NCBI RefSeq assembly: GCF_030867145.1
Contig: NC_134440.1
Location: forward strand, 8,370,001-8,434,000
Origin: Opisthocomus hoazin
Taxonomy: Eukaryota > Chordata > Aves > Opisthocomiformes > Opisthocomidae
Direction: 5' to 3'
DNA length: 64,000 nucleotides
Shown: positions 23,941-42,400 of the stretch, one piece after another
How the letters are laid out: each line of letters begins with the position of its first letter
Position numbering within the stretch: position 1 is the stretch's first letter
The notes under the pieces: generated by a model
The model's database searches: none
The model's input: the letters and a program-made list of their open reading frames with translations, nothing else
What the model was told of the DNA's origin: nothing
Made by a program: the position numbers and the translations under genes

Positions 23941-26900
23941 CGCCCCGATTGCTGAACGTCTCGTGATTACGCGTTCGCCAGAGGGGTTTTATCAGCAAAA
24001 TAAACAGGGTGTGTTTGGGCTCCCCGGGAAGGCCTCTGGAGTTGCTAAAAGCTCTTGGGCGAGCGCTCCTGGCCGTGCTGCCCTCGGGTTTGGTTCTTCC
24101 TGCTCTGGGGGGCCGGGGCTGCCCCCAGCTCCCCGCGCATTCCTGGGGCCGTGGGGCAGAGCACGTGGGCCTGGAGCACAACCAGCGGGCTGGGGTTGTC
24201 CTGATTTGTCTTTCCAATGTCCCTGTACCCAACGGCTGCTTCTCCCAGCCCTAAATCTTGGGTGGATGTGGGCTGGAGAGGTGAACTCGAGTTTCCCTGC
24301 TTGCTGTTGGGCTCTTCGCTGCCGAGTAGCCGTGGGGCTGACGGGCTGCACTGGCCAAGGCTCTGCGTTCGGGGTCTGCAGGCTGTTTTCCGGAGGGGGA
24401 GAGGAATCCTGGGCTCTGCAGCCGTAGCTCCTGCCTGTCCCGGACCCAGCCGTGCCCTGCCTGCAGCACCAGGCCCTCCCGCTCCCCTGGCGTGGCTGCC
24501 GCAGGCTCCCTGCCCAGCCCAGCTGCTGGGCCCCCCCAGCCCCCTCCCGCCCCTCTCCCGGGTTTTCGTGGGTGCAGCTCAGTCGCAGCCCTGTCTCCCC
24601 CCGGGCTGGGTGCTGCTGGAGGGTTCGGCGTGGCTGCCCGGTGCTGCGACCCGAGCCCCCCGCGGAGCTGAGACCCAGCGCTGCTGGGGAGGGGGGGCAG
24701 CAACCCCCCAGCCCCTGCTGCCCCCGGGAGCGAGCGAGGCAGGATCCTGCACAGGGGCAGGGAAGGGCACAAACCCGCAGGCTGCGAGCGGGCGCTGAGC
24801 GGTGCCGGGTCACCGTGTGTCGCTTTTCACCTGCTTTGCTTTTCACGCCAATGTCGAGTGCCATCAGCGCCGCGTCCCATCGGCTGCCACCCCCGGCGCT
24901 GCTGGGCGCTGCCTTCCTCTGCCCCTCTTATTCTGGAGCAGAAAGATCTGTCTGCATCCACGCGAGACTGGCTCGGACGAGGGAGGAGGAAGAGAAAAAG
25001 CACCTTTGGGGGAGAAGCCGCTGGGCCCAGGGTGCTGCCGCAGCTGAGCCTGTCGTCGCGGCGCGCGGCAGCGCAGGATGTCGCCCAGACGGGTCTGCAG
25101 AGCCGCCGCGGCTCGGCCTCGCGCGACTTCGGCCCCTGCCTTTTCCCCTCCGCCGCCCCAGCAGCACCCCGCTTCCGTCTCCCTGCGTGGGGGCTCGTGT
25201 GCCCTCGCCCGTGAGCCGAGTCGGAGGCTGCAGCGAGCGCCGGACCCGTCAGCAGTTTCATCGCTGGTCCGCCCAGTGCCAGCGCACCGTGCAGACCGCG
25301 GTGTCATGAAGGCTCCGGCCAGACCCCAAAGGAGAACAGACTGGCAGACCTCCCGCGCTGCGGGGCCTGGGTGGAGCGGGTGACGTGCCTGGGGCTCCGG
25401 CAGCCTCCCCTCTGCGGGGCTGACCCCTTCCCAAAAAGCACAGATGGCCTCTGCCCCGGCGCCGGAGCGGGCGCGGGCTGGCGGGCTGCGGGGGCTCTGC
25501 CGCGGCCGTATGTTCGAGGGGAAACATCTGTTTTCTTTGGCTCAGCGTGGCGTCGCCCGCTGCTCCCGAGGAAAGGATCGCTCGCCCTGTGGCCTCTCCC
25601 TGCCGGGCTCCTCCAGCCCCCAAATGTCGCCGAGCTCCGGAGCTTGGGGACCTCAGATCCCATTCGGGTTTGCTTAAAACTGGCTGCTGGTTCCTGAAGC
25701 TGGGGAGCAGACCCAGCAGTTGCGCGGGCCCTCAGACACCGGCCCCAGGGGAGCAGGGTCTGGGGGTCTCCTGCGGCATCTGCAGCCGCCTGGCTCCAGC
25801 CAGGAATCGCCCCTGGGGTCTGTGCAGGAGCCATGTCCCCACGGCACGAGGACGGCGATGTCCCCAGCCACTGCCACCTCCTTGAGCAGCAGATCCTGCT
25901 CGGAGCATCGCTGCGGCTCTGCTGGGACACGGCCTCGTCCTTTCCCCCACCCAGCTCACCGCTGCTCACCGCTGCTCTGGGCACCGTCCCATGGCTGCTC
26001 CAGCACCCCAGAGCCATGGCGTGAACCCCCCCCCTCCTGAGGGGCCGCGGGCTGCGCTTCCCCTCCCTGGGAGGTGCTGCCGCATCCCGTCCTCGTCCCC
26101 CCTCGCACCTTTGGGGCAGGGGGTGGCACAGGACACGTCCCCGCGCAGCCCTGCCCTCACGCTCGGCTCCCCCCGACCTTGGGAGCCCTGTGGCCGCCTG
26201 CTCCTCCGTCCCTCGTCCCTGAGCGGGCAGCCGGCAGCTTTCCAGATTCCCCCTTTGGAGCAGCCCCCTGGCCCCGAGCTGCTGCCCGCCTCCCCCCGGG
26301 CAGGGAGCGGGGCTGTGGGTTTGCCCCACTCTGGTTTTGGGCTCTGGGGCTTCGTGGAGGGGGTGACAGCAGATGCTGGGACGAGGGGACGGTCACCAGC
26401 ACAGCACGCGCTCCCCTCTGCCTCGTGCGGCGTGGCCAGGCCAGCGGCCAGCGGCTCCCCGGACCGTGCCGGGGACCGGGCAGGACCTGGCAGATCTGGG
26501 AAGGGGTCGGAGTGGGGAGCGTGTCCACTCCCCGAGGCTCGCAGGCGATACCGGAGGGCGTCCGCTGCTCTGTGCCCCACGCTGTCCCCAACAGAGGGGA
26601 CAGTCCCTCGCTGCCTTGCCTTACCCAAGCGCTTGGCCAGTAAAAAAAGGGGTCCTCGGGTTCATTTCTGCCCCCTGCGAAGCCAAGAGGGTGCCAGGAT
26701 GCGGCTGCCGACCCCAGCGTCTCCCAGCCCCTGCCGTGGCTCCGATGCCCTGTGCGGGCAGCGAGGGTGCAGGGGGGGTGGTGCTGGGGGTTTGGGACTT
26801 TTTCTGCTCCTGGGAAACCGAGCACTGCGCCAGCCTGGACCCCCCCTCCCAGTGCACCCCCCCACTCCTGGGGTGCCCGCAGCGAGCTGGCCGCAGCGCG

Positions 26901-28449
26901 TCGGGGATGCTCCTGCGGATTTCGCCCCTTCCCAGGGAATCTGGAGGATGGAGAGGGGCAAAAAAGAGCCCAGGTTGTTTAAAAGCCACCTGGAAATGCT
27001 TCTCCCATCTGCTGCCAGCGAGCAAGGTGGGACCCCCGCTGCGGCACGGCGCGAGCCCCCTCACCCCAAGCACCCCAAAAGCGCAGCTCCCGGAGCTCCC
27101 GGCCCGTGTTCTGGGGGTGCAGGGGTTTCCCCTCCCGCAGCGACTCGCCCCATCTTCCCCATGGACGCCCGCGCTGAGGCCCCGCTCAGCCCCGCCATTG
27201 CCAGCTCCTCGCGCCCTGGGTCTTGGCCGGTGCAGAGCAGTGGAGCCAGGGCCGGTCATGTCCCCACGGGGCTGCTGGGGGCCGGGGGGTGCTCCCCACC
27301 ACACCGGCGTCTCCCCTCAAAGGTGTTTTGGGGGTGAAACCACCCTGTGCCATGTTTGTGCTCTCCCTCGGGGCCACGCTACCCGGCTGCTTCGGCTGCG
27401 GGGTTACGGCTGCTCCCTAACCCCAAGGCACCTGGCTGGGGAAACTGAGGCACGGCACCACACTCCCTGCCCCGTGCGTGGCCGCCCTTCCTTGGGCAGC
27501 TCTGCCACGGGGGGCCCTGGGCTAGGAGGAGGCACCCCCAAAATACGAGAAACCCAAGCGGGGTTTGGGGACCGGGGACATGTCCCTGGCGGGGGGGGGA
27601 GTGCTGGGATTTGGGGGTGCACTGGCACCCCAGGGCTCTGTGCCCACAGCGGGAGCTGGGCTGCGGTCTGGGGGCTGCCTGGACTCCCCCGGCAGCGTTG
27701 GGGCCAGGACGGAGGCCGGGGGATGCGCCGGCGCGTGAACGGGCATGGCCATGCGGCCATGCGTGCCTCGGACGTGTGCGTGTCCCCTGCATCCCCCGTG
27801 TCCCCCGTGACCCCCGTGTCCCCCATGTCCCCATCCCATCCCAGCAGCAGACTCAGCGCCGGGAGAGCCAAACCCCGGAGTTTCTCCTGGGCAGGAAATT
27901 CCAGGTTTTTTGCAGGGTTTTTCCCGGCCTCCCGCTTCCCGGGGAGCCGAGCGGGTCCTCCCCACACCGGAGAAATCACACGTGGAACAAGGATTGATTT
28001 TCTGGTTTTCCCCTTGTGAATGGGAGCAGCGGGGCAGGGAGGGGGAGCCCAGCGCGTCCCCCGTCCCACGCGGAAGCGGGGGTCCCAGCACCGGGGCAGG
28101 CCGTGCGCCCCTCGGAGGAGCAGTGAGTGGGCGGGAGGGGCCTTGCTGGCCCCCAGCCCCACAGCAGCCGCCTTCAACTCCCCCGTTTTCCCTCGGCCGG
28201 TGTTGGTGCGGGGGGCTCCAGGGGGGACCCCTGGCCCAGTGGCAGCAAGGGGACAGGTGATGCCACGGGGTCACGGCTGCCTGGGGGGTCTTTCATTGTT
28301 GGGGTATGCCAGCGAGAAACGGGGGGCACGGTGGGTTTGCTGCTGCCCACCCTGGCCTTGCAGCCCCCAGGATGTGAGAAGGAGGATGAGGAGGAGGAGG
28401 ACATCACCCTGCTCGCTAGGGACGAGCCCAGGCTTGGCGTGCCAGGGTC
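23941..28449. other. GC-rich intergenic region MOB3A-MKNK2, no gene seen
   Basis: About 4.5 kb of GC-rich sequence with many overlapping open frames on all strands, none carrying a domain I recognise. It contains a short minisatellite (27778-27836) and the MIR-like motif GGGGAAACTGAGGCA at 27437. I do not annotate a gene here. Confidence 0.5.
27778..27836. repeat. Short CCCCCGTGT minisatellite
   Basis: A run of about six imperfect copies of a 9-10-bp unit (CCCCCGTGT/CCCCCGTGA/CCCCCATGT). Confidence 0.8.
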
Positions 28450-31314
28450 AAGGGTGAGATTGACAGCCCAGCTCAAGTGTGTCTGTACCACAGCGAAGTA
28501 GCACGTAGCATGGGCAATAAACAGGAGGAGCTGGAAGCCATTATACAGCAGGACGGCTACGACTTGGTCGCCATCACAGAAACGTGGTGGGACAACTGGC
28601 ATGACTGGCATGCTGTTATGGATGGCTACAGACTCTTTAGGAAAGAGGCCAACAAGGAGAGGTGGTGGAGTTGCTCTATATGTGAGGGAGCAACTGGAAT
28701 GCATTGAGCTTTGCCTGGGGGCAGACGAATGAGTTGAGAGCTTGTGGGTTAGAATGAAGGGACAGGCTCATAAGGGTGACATCACTGTGGGTGTGTACTA
28801 CAGGCCACCTGACCAGGAGGAGGAAGTTGCTGAGGCCTTCTACAGGCAGCTGCAAGCAGCCTCACAGTCACAGGCCCTGGTTCTCATGGGGGACTTCAAC
28901 CACCCTGACATCAGCTGGGAAGACCACACAGCTAGGCAGGTGCAATCCAGGAGGTTCCTACAGAGCATCGATGATAACTTTCTGATGCAAGTGGTGGAGG
29001 AACCAACAAGGAAAGGCGCGCTGCTGGACCTTAGTATTAACAAACAAGGAGGGACTGGTGGAGGATGTGAAGGTCGGAGGTAGACTTGGCTGCAGTGACC
29101 ATGAAATGGTCGAGTTCAGGATCCTGCGTGGAGGAAGCAGGGCGATAAGCAGGATCAAAACCTTGGACCTCAGGGGGGCTGACTTTGGCCTTTTCAAGGA
29201 GCTACTGGCAGAAATCCTGTGGGCCAGGGCTCTCGAAGGCAGGGGGGTCCAAGAGTGCTGGTCGCTCTTTAGATGTCACTTCCTCCATGCTCAGGAGTGG
29301 TGCATCCCCCTGAGCAGGAAATCTAGCAAAGGAGGCAGGAGACCTGCATGGTTAAACAAGGAGCTTCTAGCAGAGATCAGGTGGAAGAGAAAGGTCCATG
29401 GAATGTGGAAAGAGGGGCAGGCCACTTGGGAAGAATACAGGAATGTTGTCAGAGAATGCAGGGATGCGACGAGGAAGGCCAAGGCCCACCTGGAATTGAA
29501 GCTGGCAAGGGATGTCAAAAACAACAAGAAAGGCTTCTTCAACTACATCAGCAGCAAAAGAAAGGCTAGGGACAATGTGGGGCCGCTGCTGAATGAGGCG
29601 GGTGTCCTGGTGACGGAGGATGCGGAGAAGGCAGAGCTACTGAACGCCTTCTGTGCTTCAGTCTTCAGTGCCAAGGCGGGCCCTCAGGAATCCCAGGGCC
29701 CGGAGGTAAGAGAGGAAGCCTACAGAGAGAACGACTTTCCCTTGGTCGAGGAGGACTGTGTGAGGGATCGCTTAAGCGATCTGGACGTCCACATATCCGT
29801 GGTCCCCGTTGGAATGCACCCACGAGTGCTGAGGGAGCTGGCGGATGTCATTGCTGAGCCACTCTCCATCATCTTTGAGAGGTCCTGGAGGAAGGAGAGG
29901 TGCCCGAGGACTGGAGAAAGGCCAGTGTCACTCCAATCTTCAAAAAGGGCAAGAAGGAGGACCCAGGAAACTACAGGCCGGTCAGCCTCACCTCCATCCC
30001 GGGAAAGGTGATGGAGCAGCTTATCCTGGAGGTCATCAACAAGCAAGTGGAGGAAAAGAAGGTTATCAGGAGTAGTCAGCATGGATTCACCAAAGGGAAA
30101 TCATGCCTGACCAATCTGATAGCTTTCTACGATGACATGACTGGCTGGGTAGATGAGGGGAGAGGCGTGGATGTAGTCTACCTCGACTTCAGCAAGACTT
30201 TGGACACGGTCTCCCATCACATCCTCCTAGGGAAGCTCAGGCAGTGTGGGCTGGACGAGTGGTCGGTGAGGTGGATTGAGAACTGGCTGAATGGCAGAGC
30301 TCAGGGGGTTGTCATCAGCGGCGCTGAGTCTGGTTGGAGGCCGGTAACCAGTGGTGTGCCCCAGGGGTCAGTACTGGGCCCAGCCTTGTTTAACTTCTTC
30401 ATCAGTGACCTGGATGAAGAGTTAGAGCGTACCCTCAGCAAGTTTGCTGATGACACCAAACTGGGAGGAGCGGCTGATACACGAGCAGGCTGTGCTGCCA
30501 TCCAGCGTGACCTGGACAGGCTGGAGGGTTAGGCAGAGAGGAACCTGATGAGGTTCAACAAAGGCAAATGCAGGGTCCTGCACCTGGGGAGGATCAACCC
30601 CAGGCATCAGTACAGGCTTGGGGTGGCCCTGCTGGAGAGCAGCTCTGCGGAGAGGGACTGGGAGTGCTGGGGGACGACAGGGTGACCATGAGCCAGCAGC
30701 GTGCCCTGGGTGCCAAGAAGGCCAATGGGATCCTGGGGTGCATTAGGAGGACTGTGGCCAGCAGGTCGAGGGAGGTTCTCCTTCCCCTCTACACCCTAGT
30801 TAGGCTTCATCTGAAGTACTCTGTCCAGTGCTGGGCTCCTCAGTTCAAGAAAGATGAGGAGCTCCTGGAGAGAGTCCAGTGGAGGGCTACGAGGATGAGG
30901 AGGGGACTGGAGCATCTCTCCTACGAGGAGAGGCTGAGGGAGCTGGGCTTGTTCAGCCTGGAGAAGAGAAAGCTGAGAGGGGATCTATAAATGCCAATAA
31001 ATATCTGCAGGGTAGGGGTCAGGAGGACGGGGCCAGACTCTGTTCAGTGGTGCCCAGCGACAGGACAAGGGGCAACGGGCACAAACTGGAGCAGAGGAAG
31101 CTCCAGCTGAACCCGAGGAAGAACTTCTTCCCTCTGAGGGTGACGGAGCCCTGGCCCAGGCTGCCCAGGGAGGCTGTGGAGTCTCCTTCTCTGGAGATAT
31201 TCCAGCCCCACCTGGACGCGGTGCTGTGCAGCTGCTCTGGGTGACCCTGCTTGGGCAGGGGGTTGGGCTGGGTGACTCACAGAGGGCCCTGGCAACCCCC
31301 ACTATTCCGTGATT
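28450..31314 (+). mobile_element. CR1 LINE, long but decayed copy (endonuclease to 3' end)
   Basis: This is the longest CR1 here. It carries an endonuclease region (DLVAITETWWD near 28562, then VGVYYRPPDQ and LVLMGDFNHPDISW), the linker (GGRRPAWLN, NKKGFFNYISSKRKARDN, GPLLNE), and RT ([37 protein letters not shown] at 30443-30454). The frame is broken several times: a frameshift near 28665, a switch near 29060-29080, another near 29900-30000, and a TAG at 30530-30532. It cannot encode ORF2. The 3' end at about 31314 has only a degenerate octamer (ATTCCGTGATTCC). The 5' end, including ORF1, is missing. Confidence 0.94.
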
Positions 31315-33468
31315 CCATGAGTGTGCAGGGAGCGTGCAGGGAGTGTGCAGAGAGGCCAGGCGTGCACAGGGAGCAACTCGCGAGCGTGGAGCGTGAGCAG
31401 TGACCATGCAAGGAGCACGCGGTAACTGTGCATTAAGCGTGCAGTGAGTGTGCAGACAGGCCAGGAGCATGCAGGGAGCTTTCTACAATGGCATGACTGG
31501 CTGGTTAGATGGGGGGAGAGCCGTGGATGTTGTCTACCTCGACTTCAGCAAGGCTTTGGACATGGTCTCCTATCACATCCTCCTAGGGAAGCTCAGGCAG
31601 TGTGGGCTGGACGAGTGGTCAGTGAGGTGGATTGAGAACTGGCTGAATGGCAGAGCTCAGGGGGTTGTCATCAGCAGCGCTGAGTCTGGTTGGAGGCCGG
31701 TAACCAGTGGTGTGCCCCAGGGGTCAGTACTGGGCCCAGCCTTGTTTAACTTCTTCGTCAGTGACCTGGATGAAGAGTTAGAGTGTACCTTAGCAAGTTT
31801 GCTGATGACACCAAACTGGGAGGTGTGTTAGATACACGAGCAGGCTGTGCTGCCATCCAGCGTGACCTGGACAGGCTGGAGAGTTGGGCAGAGAGGAACC
31901 TGATGAGGTTCAACAAAGGCAAATGCAGGGTCCTGCACCTGGGGAGGAACAACCCCAGGCACCAGTACAGGCTGGGGCGGCCCTGCTGGAGAGCAGCTCT
32001 GCGGAGAGGGACTGGGAGTGCTGGGGGACGACAGGGTGACCATGAGCCAGCAGCGTGCCCTGGGTGCCAAGAAGGCCAATGGGATCCTGGGGTGCATTAG
32101 GAGGACTGTGGCCAGCAGGTCGAGGGAGGTTCTCCTTCCCCTCTACACCCTAGTTAGGCTTCATCTGAAGTACTCTGTCCAGTGCTGGGCTCCTCAGTTC
32201 AAGAAAGATGAGGAGCTCCTGGAGAGAGTCCAGTGGAGGGCTACGAGGATGAGGAGGGGACTGGAGCATCTCTCCTACGAGGAGAGGCTGAGGGAGCTGG
32301 GCTTGTTCAGCCTGGAGAAGAGAAAGCTGAGAGGGGATCTATAAATGCCAATAAATATCTGCAGGGTAGGGGTCAGGAGGACGGGGCCAGACTCTGTTCA
32401 GTGGTGCCCAGCGACAGGACAAGGGGCAACGGGCACAAACTGGAGCAGAGGAAGCTCCAGCTGAACCCGAGGAAGAACTTCTTCCCTCTGAGGGTGACGG
32501 AGCCCTGGCCCAGGCTGCCCAGGGAGGCTGTGGAGTCTCCTTCTCTGGAGATATTCCAGCCCCACCTGGACGCGGTGCTGTGCAGCCTGCTCTGGGTGAC
32601 CCTGCTTGGGCAGGGGGTTGGGCTGGGTGACTCACAGAGGGCCCTGGCAACCCCCACTATTCCGTGATTCCATGAGTGTGCAGGGAGCGTGCAGGGAGTG
32701 TGCAGAGAGGCCAGGCGTGCACAGGGAGCAACTCGCGAGCGTGGAGCGTGAGCAGTGACCATGCAAGGAGCACGCGGTAACTGTGCATTAAGCGTGCAGT
32801 GAGTGTGCAGACAGGCCAGGAGCGTGCAGGGAGCTTTCTACAATGGCATGACTGGCTGGTTAGATGGGGGGAGAGCCGTGGATGTTGTCTACCTCGACTT
32901 CAGCAAGGCTTTGGACATGGTCTCCTATCACATCCTCCTAGGGAAGCTCAGGCAGTGTGGGCTGGACGAGTGGTCAGTGAGGTGGATTGAGAACTGGCTG
33001 AATGGCAGAGCTCAGGGGGTTGTCATCAGCAGCGCTGAGTCTGGTTGGAGGCCGGTAACCAGTGGTGTGCCCCAGGGGTCAGTACTGGGCCCAGCCTTGT
33101 TTAACTTCTTCATCAGTGACCTGGATGAAGAGTTAGAGTGTACCCTCAGCAAGTTTGCTGATGACACCAAACTGGGAGGTGTGTTAGATACACGAGCAGG
33201 CTGTGCTGCCATCCAGCGTGACCTGGATAGGCTGGAGAGTTGGGCAGAGAGGAACCTGATGAGGTTCAACAAAGGCAAATGCAGGGTCCTGCACCTGGGG
33301 AGGAACAACCCCAGGCACCAGTACAGGCTGGGGCGGCCCTGCTGGAGAGCAGCTCTGCGGAGAGGGACTGGGAGTGCTGGGGGACGACAGGGTGACCATG
33401 AGCCAGCAGCGTGCCCTGGGTGCCAAGAAGGCCAATGGGATCCTGGGGTGCATTAGGAGGACTGTGGC
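30121..33468 (+). repeat. Tandem array, about 2.5 copies of a 1355-bp CR1-derived unit
   Basis: The segment beginning AGCTTTCTAC in the CR1 RT region recurs at 30121, 31477 and 32832, offsets of 1356 and 1355. Each full unit holds the CR1 RT part, the CR1 3' end and a 156-bp GTGCAG-rich flank (31321-31476 and 32676-32831). The third unit stops at 33468, inside CR1, where unique MKNK2-proximal sequence begins. Because the non-CR1 flank is copied too, this is a segmental tandem duplication and not repeated insertion. Confidence 0.95.
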
Positions 33469-34250
33469 TAATTGGGGTGCCCTCGTTAGCAGCGCTAATG
33501 TGGAGCGGGGCGCTGATTGCCCCGGCTGCGAGGGGGGCGGGATTTGGGGGGGCTGGGGGGGTCGCGACCCCCCTGCTGTGGCCCCACCGGCACTTTGGAG
33601 GGGGGAGGCACACCCGGACTGCGGGGAGGGGGGCGGAGCGTTGCGTGGTGCCCGGGAGGGGAGGGGGGGGGATGGCGGCTCTGGAGGGGAGGGGGCGAGC
33701 AGCCAATAGGCGACGCGGGCAGTGACGTCATGCGCAGCCATTGGCCGAGGCGCCGCCGCTCGGCGCGTGCGTTCTCAGCCCGGGTCGGCGTCACGCGAGA
33801 CGTGGGGTGGGGGGAGGGGAGGGGGAACACCCGCGCCGTGACGGGCTCCCACGGTGCCACCCAGTCGGGGGGGGGGCCCGAGGGAGGGGGGTGTGCTGTG
33901 ACCCCCTGCCGCGCGCAGGCCTCGCGGCTGAGCACCGCCCCGCTCGTGACACGCGTGGGCTGCGGGGGGGGGACCCTGGAAGGTGCCCCTGGTGCTCCCC
34001 GCACCCCGCCCGCTGCAGCGCGGGGGGGGCTGGGGGGGTCCCCGCCCCTGGGCGCAGCGCGGGGGGTGGGGTGGGGGTGTGTCCCCGCGGGGGGGCGGTG
34101 TCGCGCGGTGGGGGCGGGGCGGGGGAGGGGCGGAGCCGCCACTATAAAGCGGCGGGGGGGGGGCGGTGGTGCGTCCCCTCCCGGCGGTGCGGAGCGATGC
34201 GGAGCGGAGCGGGCTGCGGTACCACCGGCAGCGGCGGCTCTGCGGGGCCG
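33469..34250 (+). promoter_or_regulatory. MKNK2: MKNK2 promoter, CpG island and 5' exon
   Basis: Very GC-rich sequence. It has CCAAT at 33703-33707, a consensus cAMP-response element TGACGTCA at 33723-33730, an inverted CCAAT (ATTGG) at 33740-33744, and a TATAAA at 34143-34148. Transcription from the TATA would start near 34170. A first exon would end at the donor CCG|GTGAGC after 34250. The CRE/CCAAT cluster about 400 bp upstream of the TATA suggests a second start site or an enhancer module. Confidence 0.75.
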
Positions 34251-34498
34251 GTGAGCGCCGGGGGGGCTCGGGACCGGGGGGGCTCCGTGCCACCGCAGCC
34301 CCCTGACACCCGCCCCCCCGGGCTCCTCTCTCCGCAGGTTTCGGCCACCCCCCGGACCCCCTCCGCTGGCTCTGCCCGCTCCTCCGCATCTCTTCCCCCC
34401 CTCCCGGTTTATTTTCCTGTTTTTGTTGGTTGCTTGGTTGGGCTTTTTCCTACCCCGCACCCTTCTCTTGTTTCTCCCTCCCCCCCTCTCGCAGCAAG

Positions 34499-42400
<7,902 letters not shown>

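Noticed and set aside
25991-28019. Frames of 448 and 548 codons on the + strand
   Set aside because: Overlapping frames of similar length occur on the - strand, the products are Pro/Gly/Arg/Ser-rich without domains, and no splice pattern supports them.
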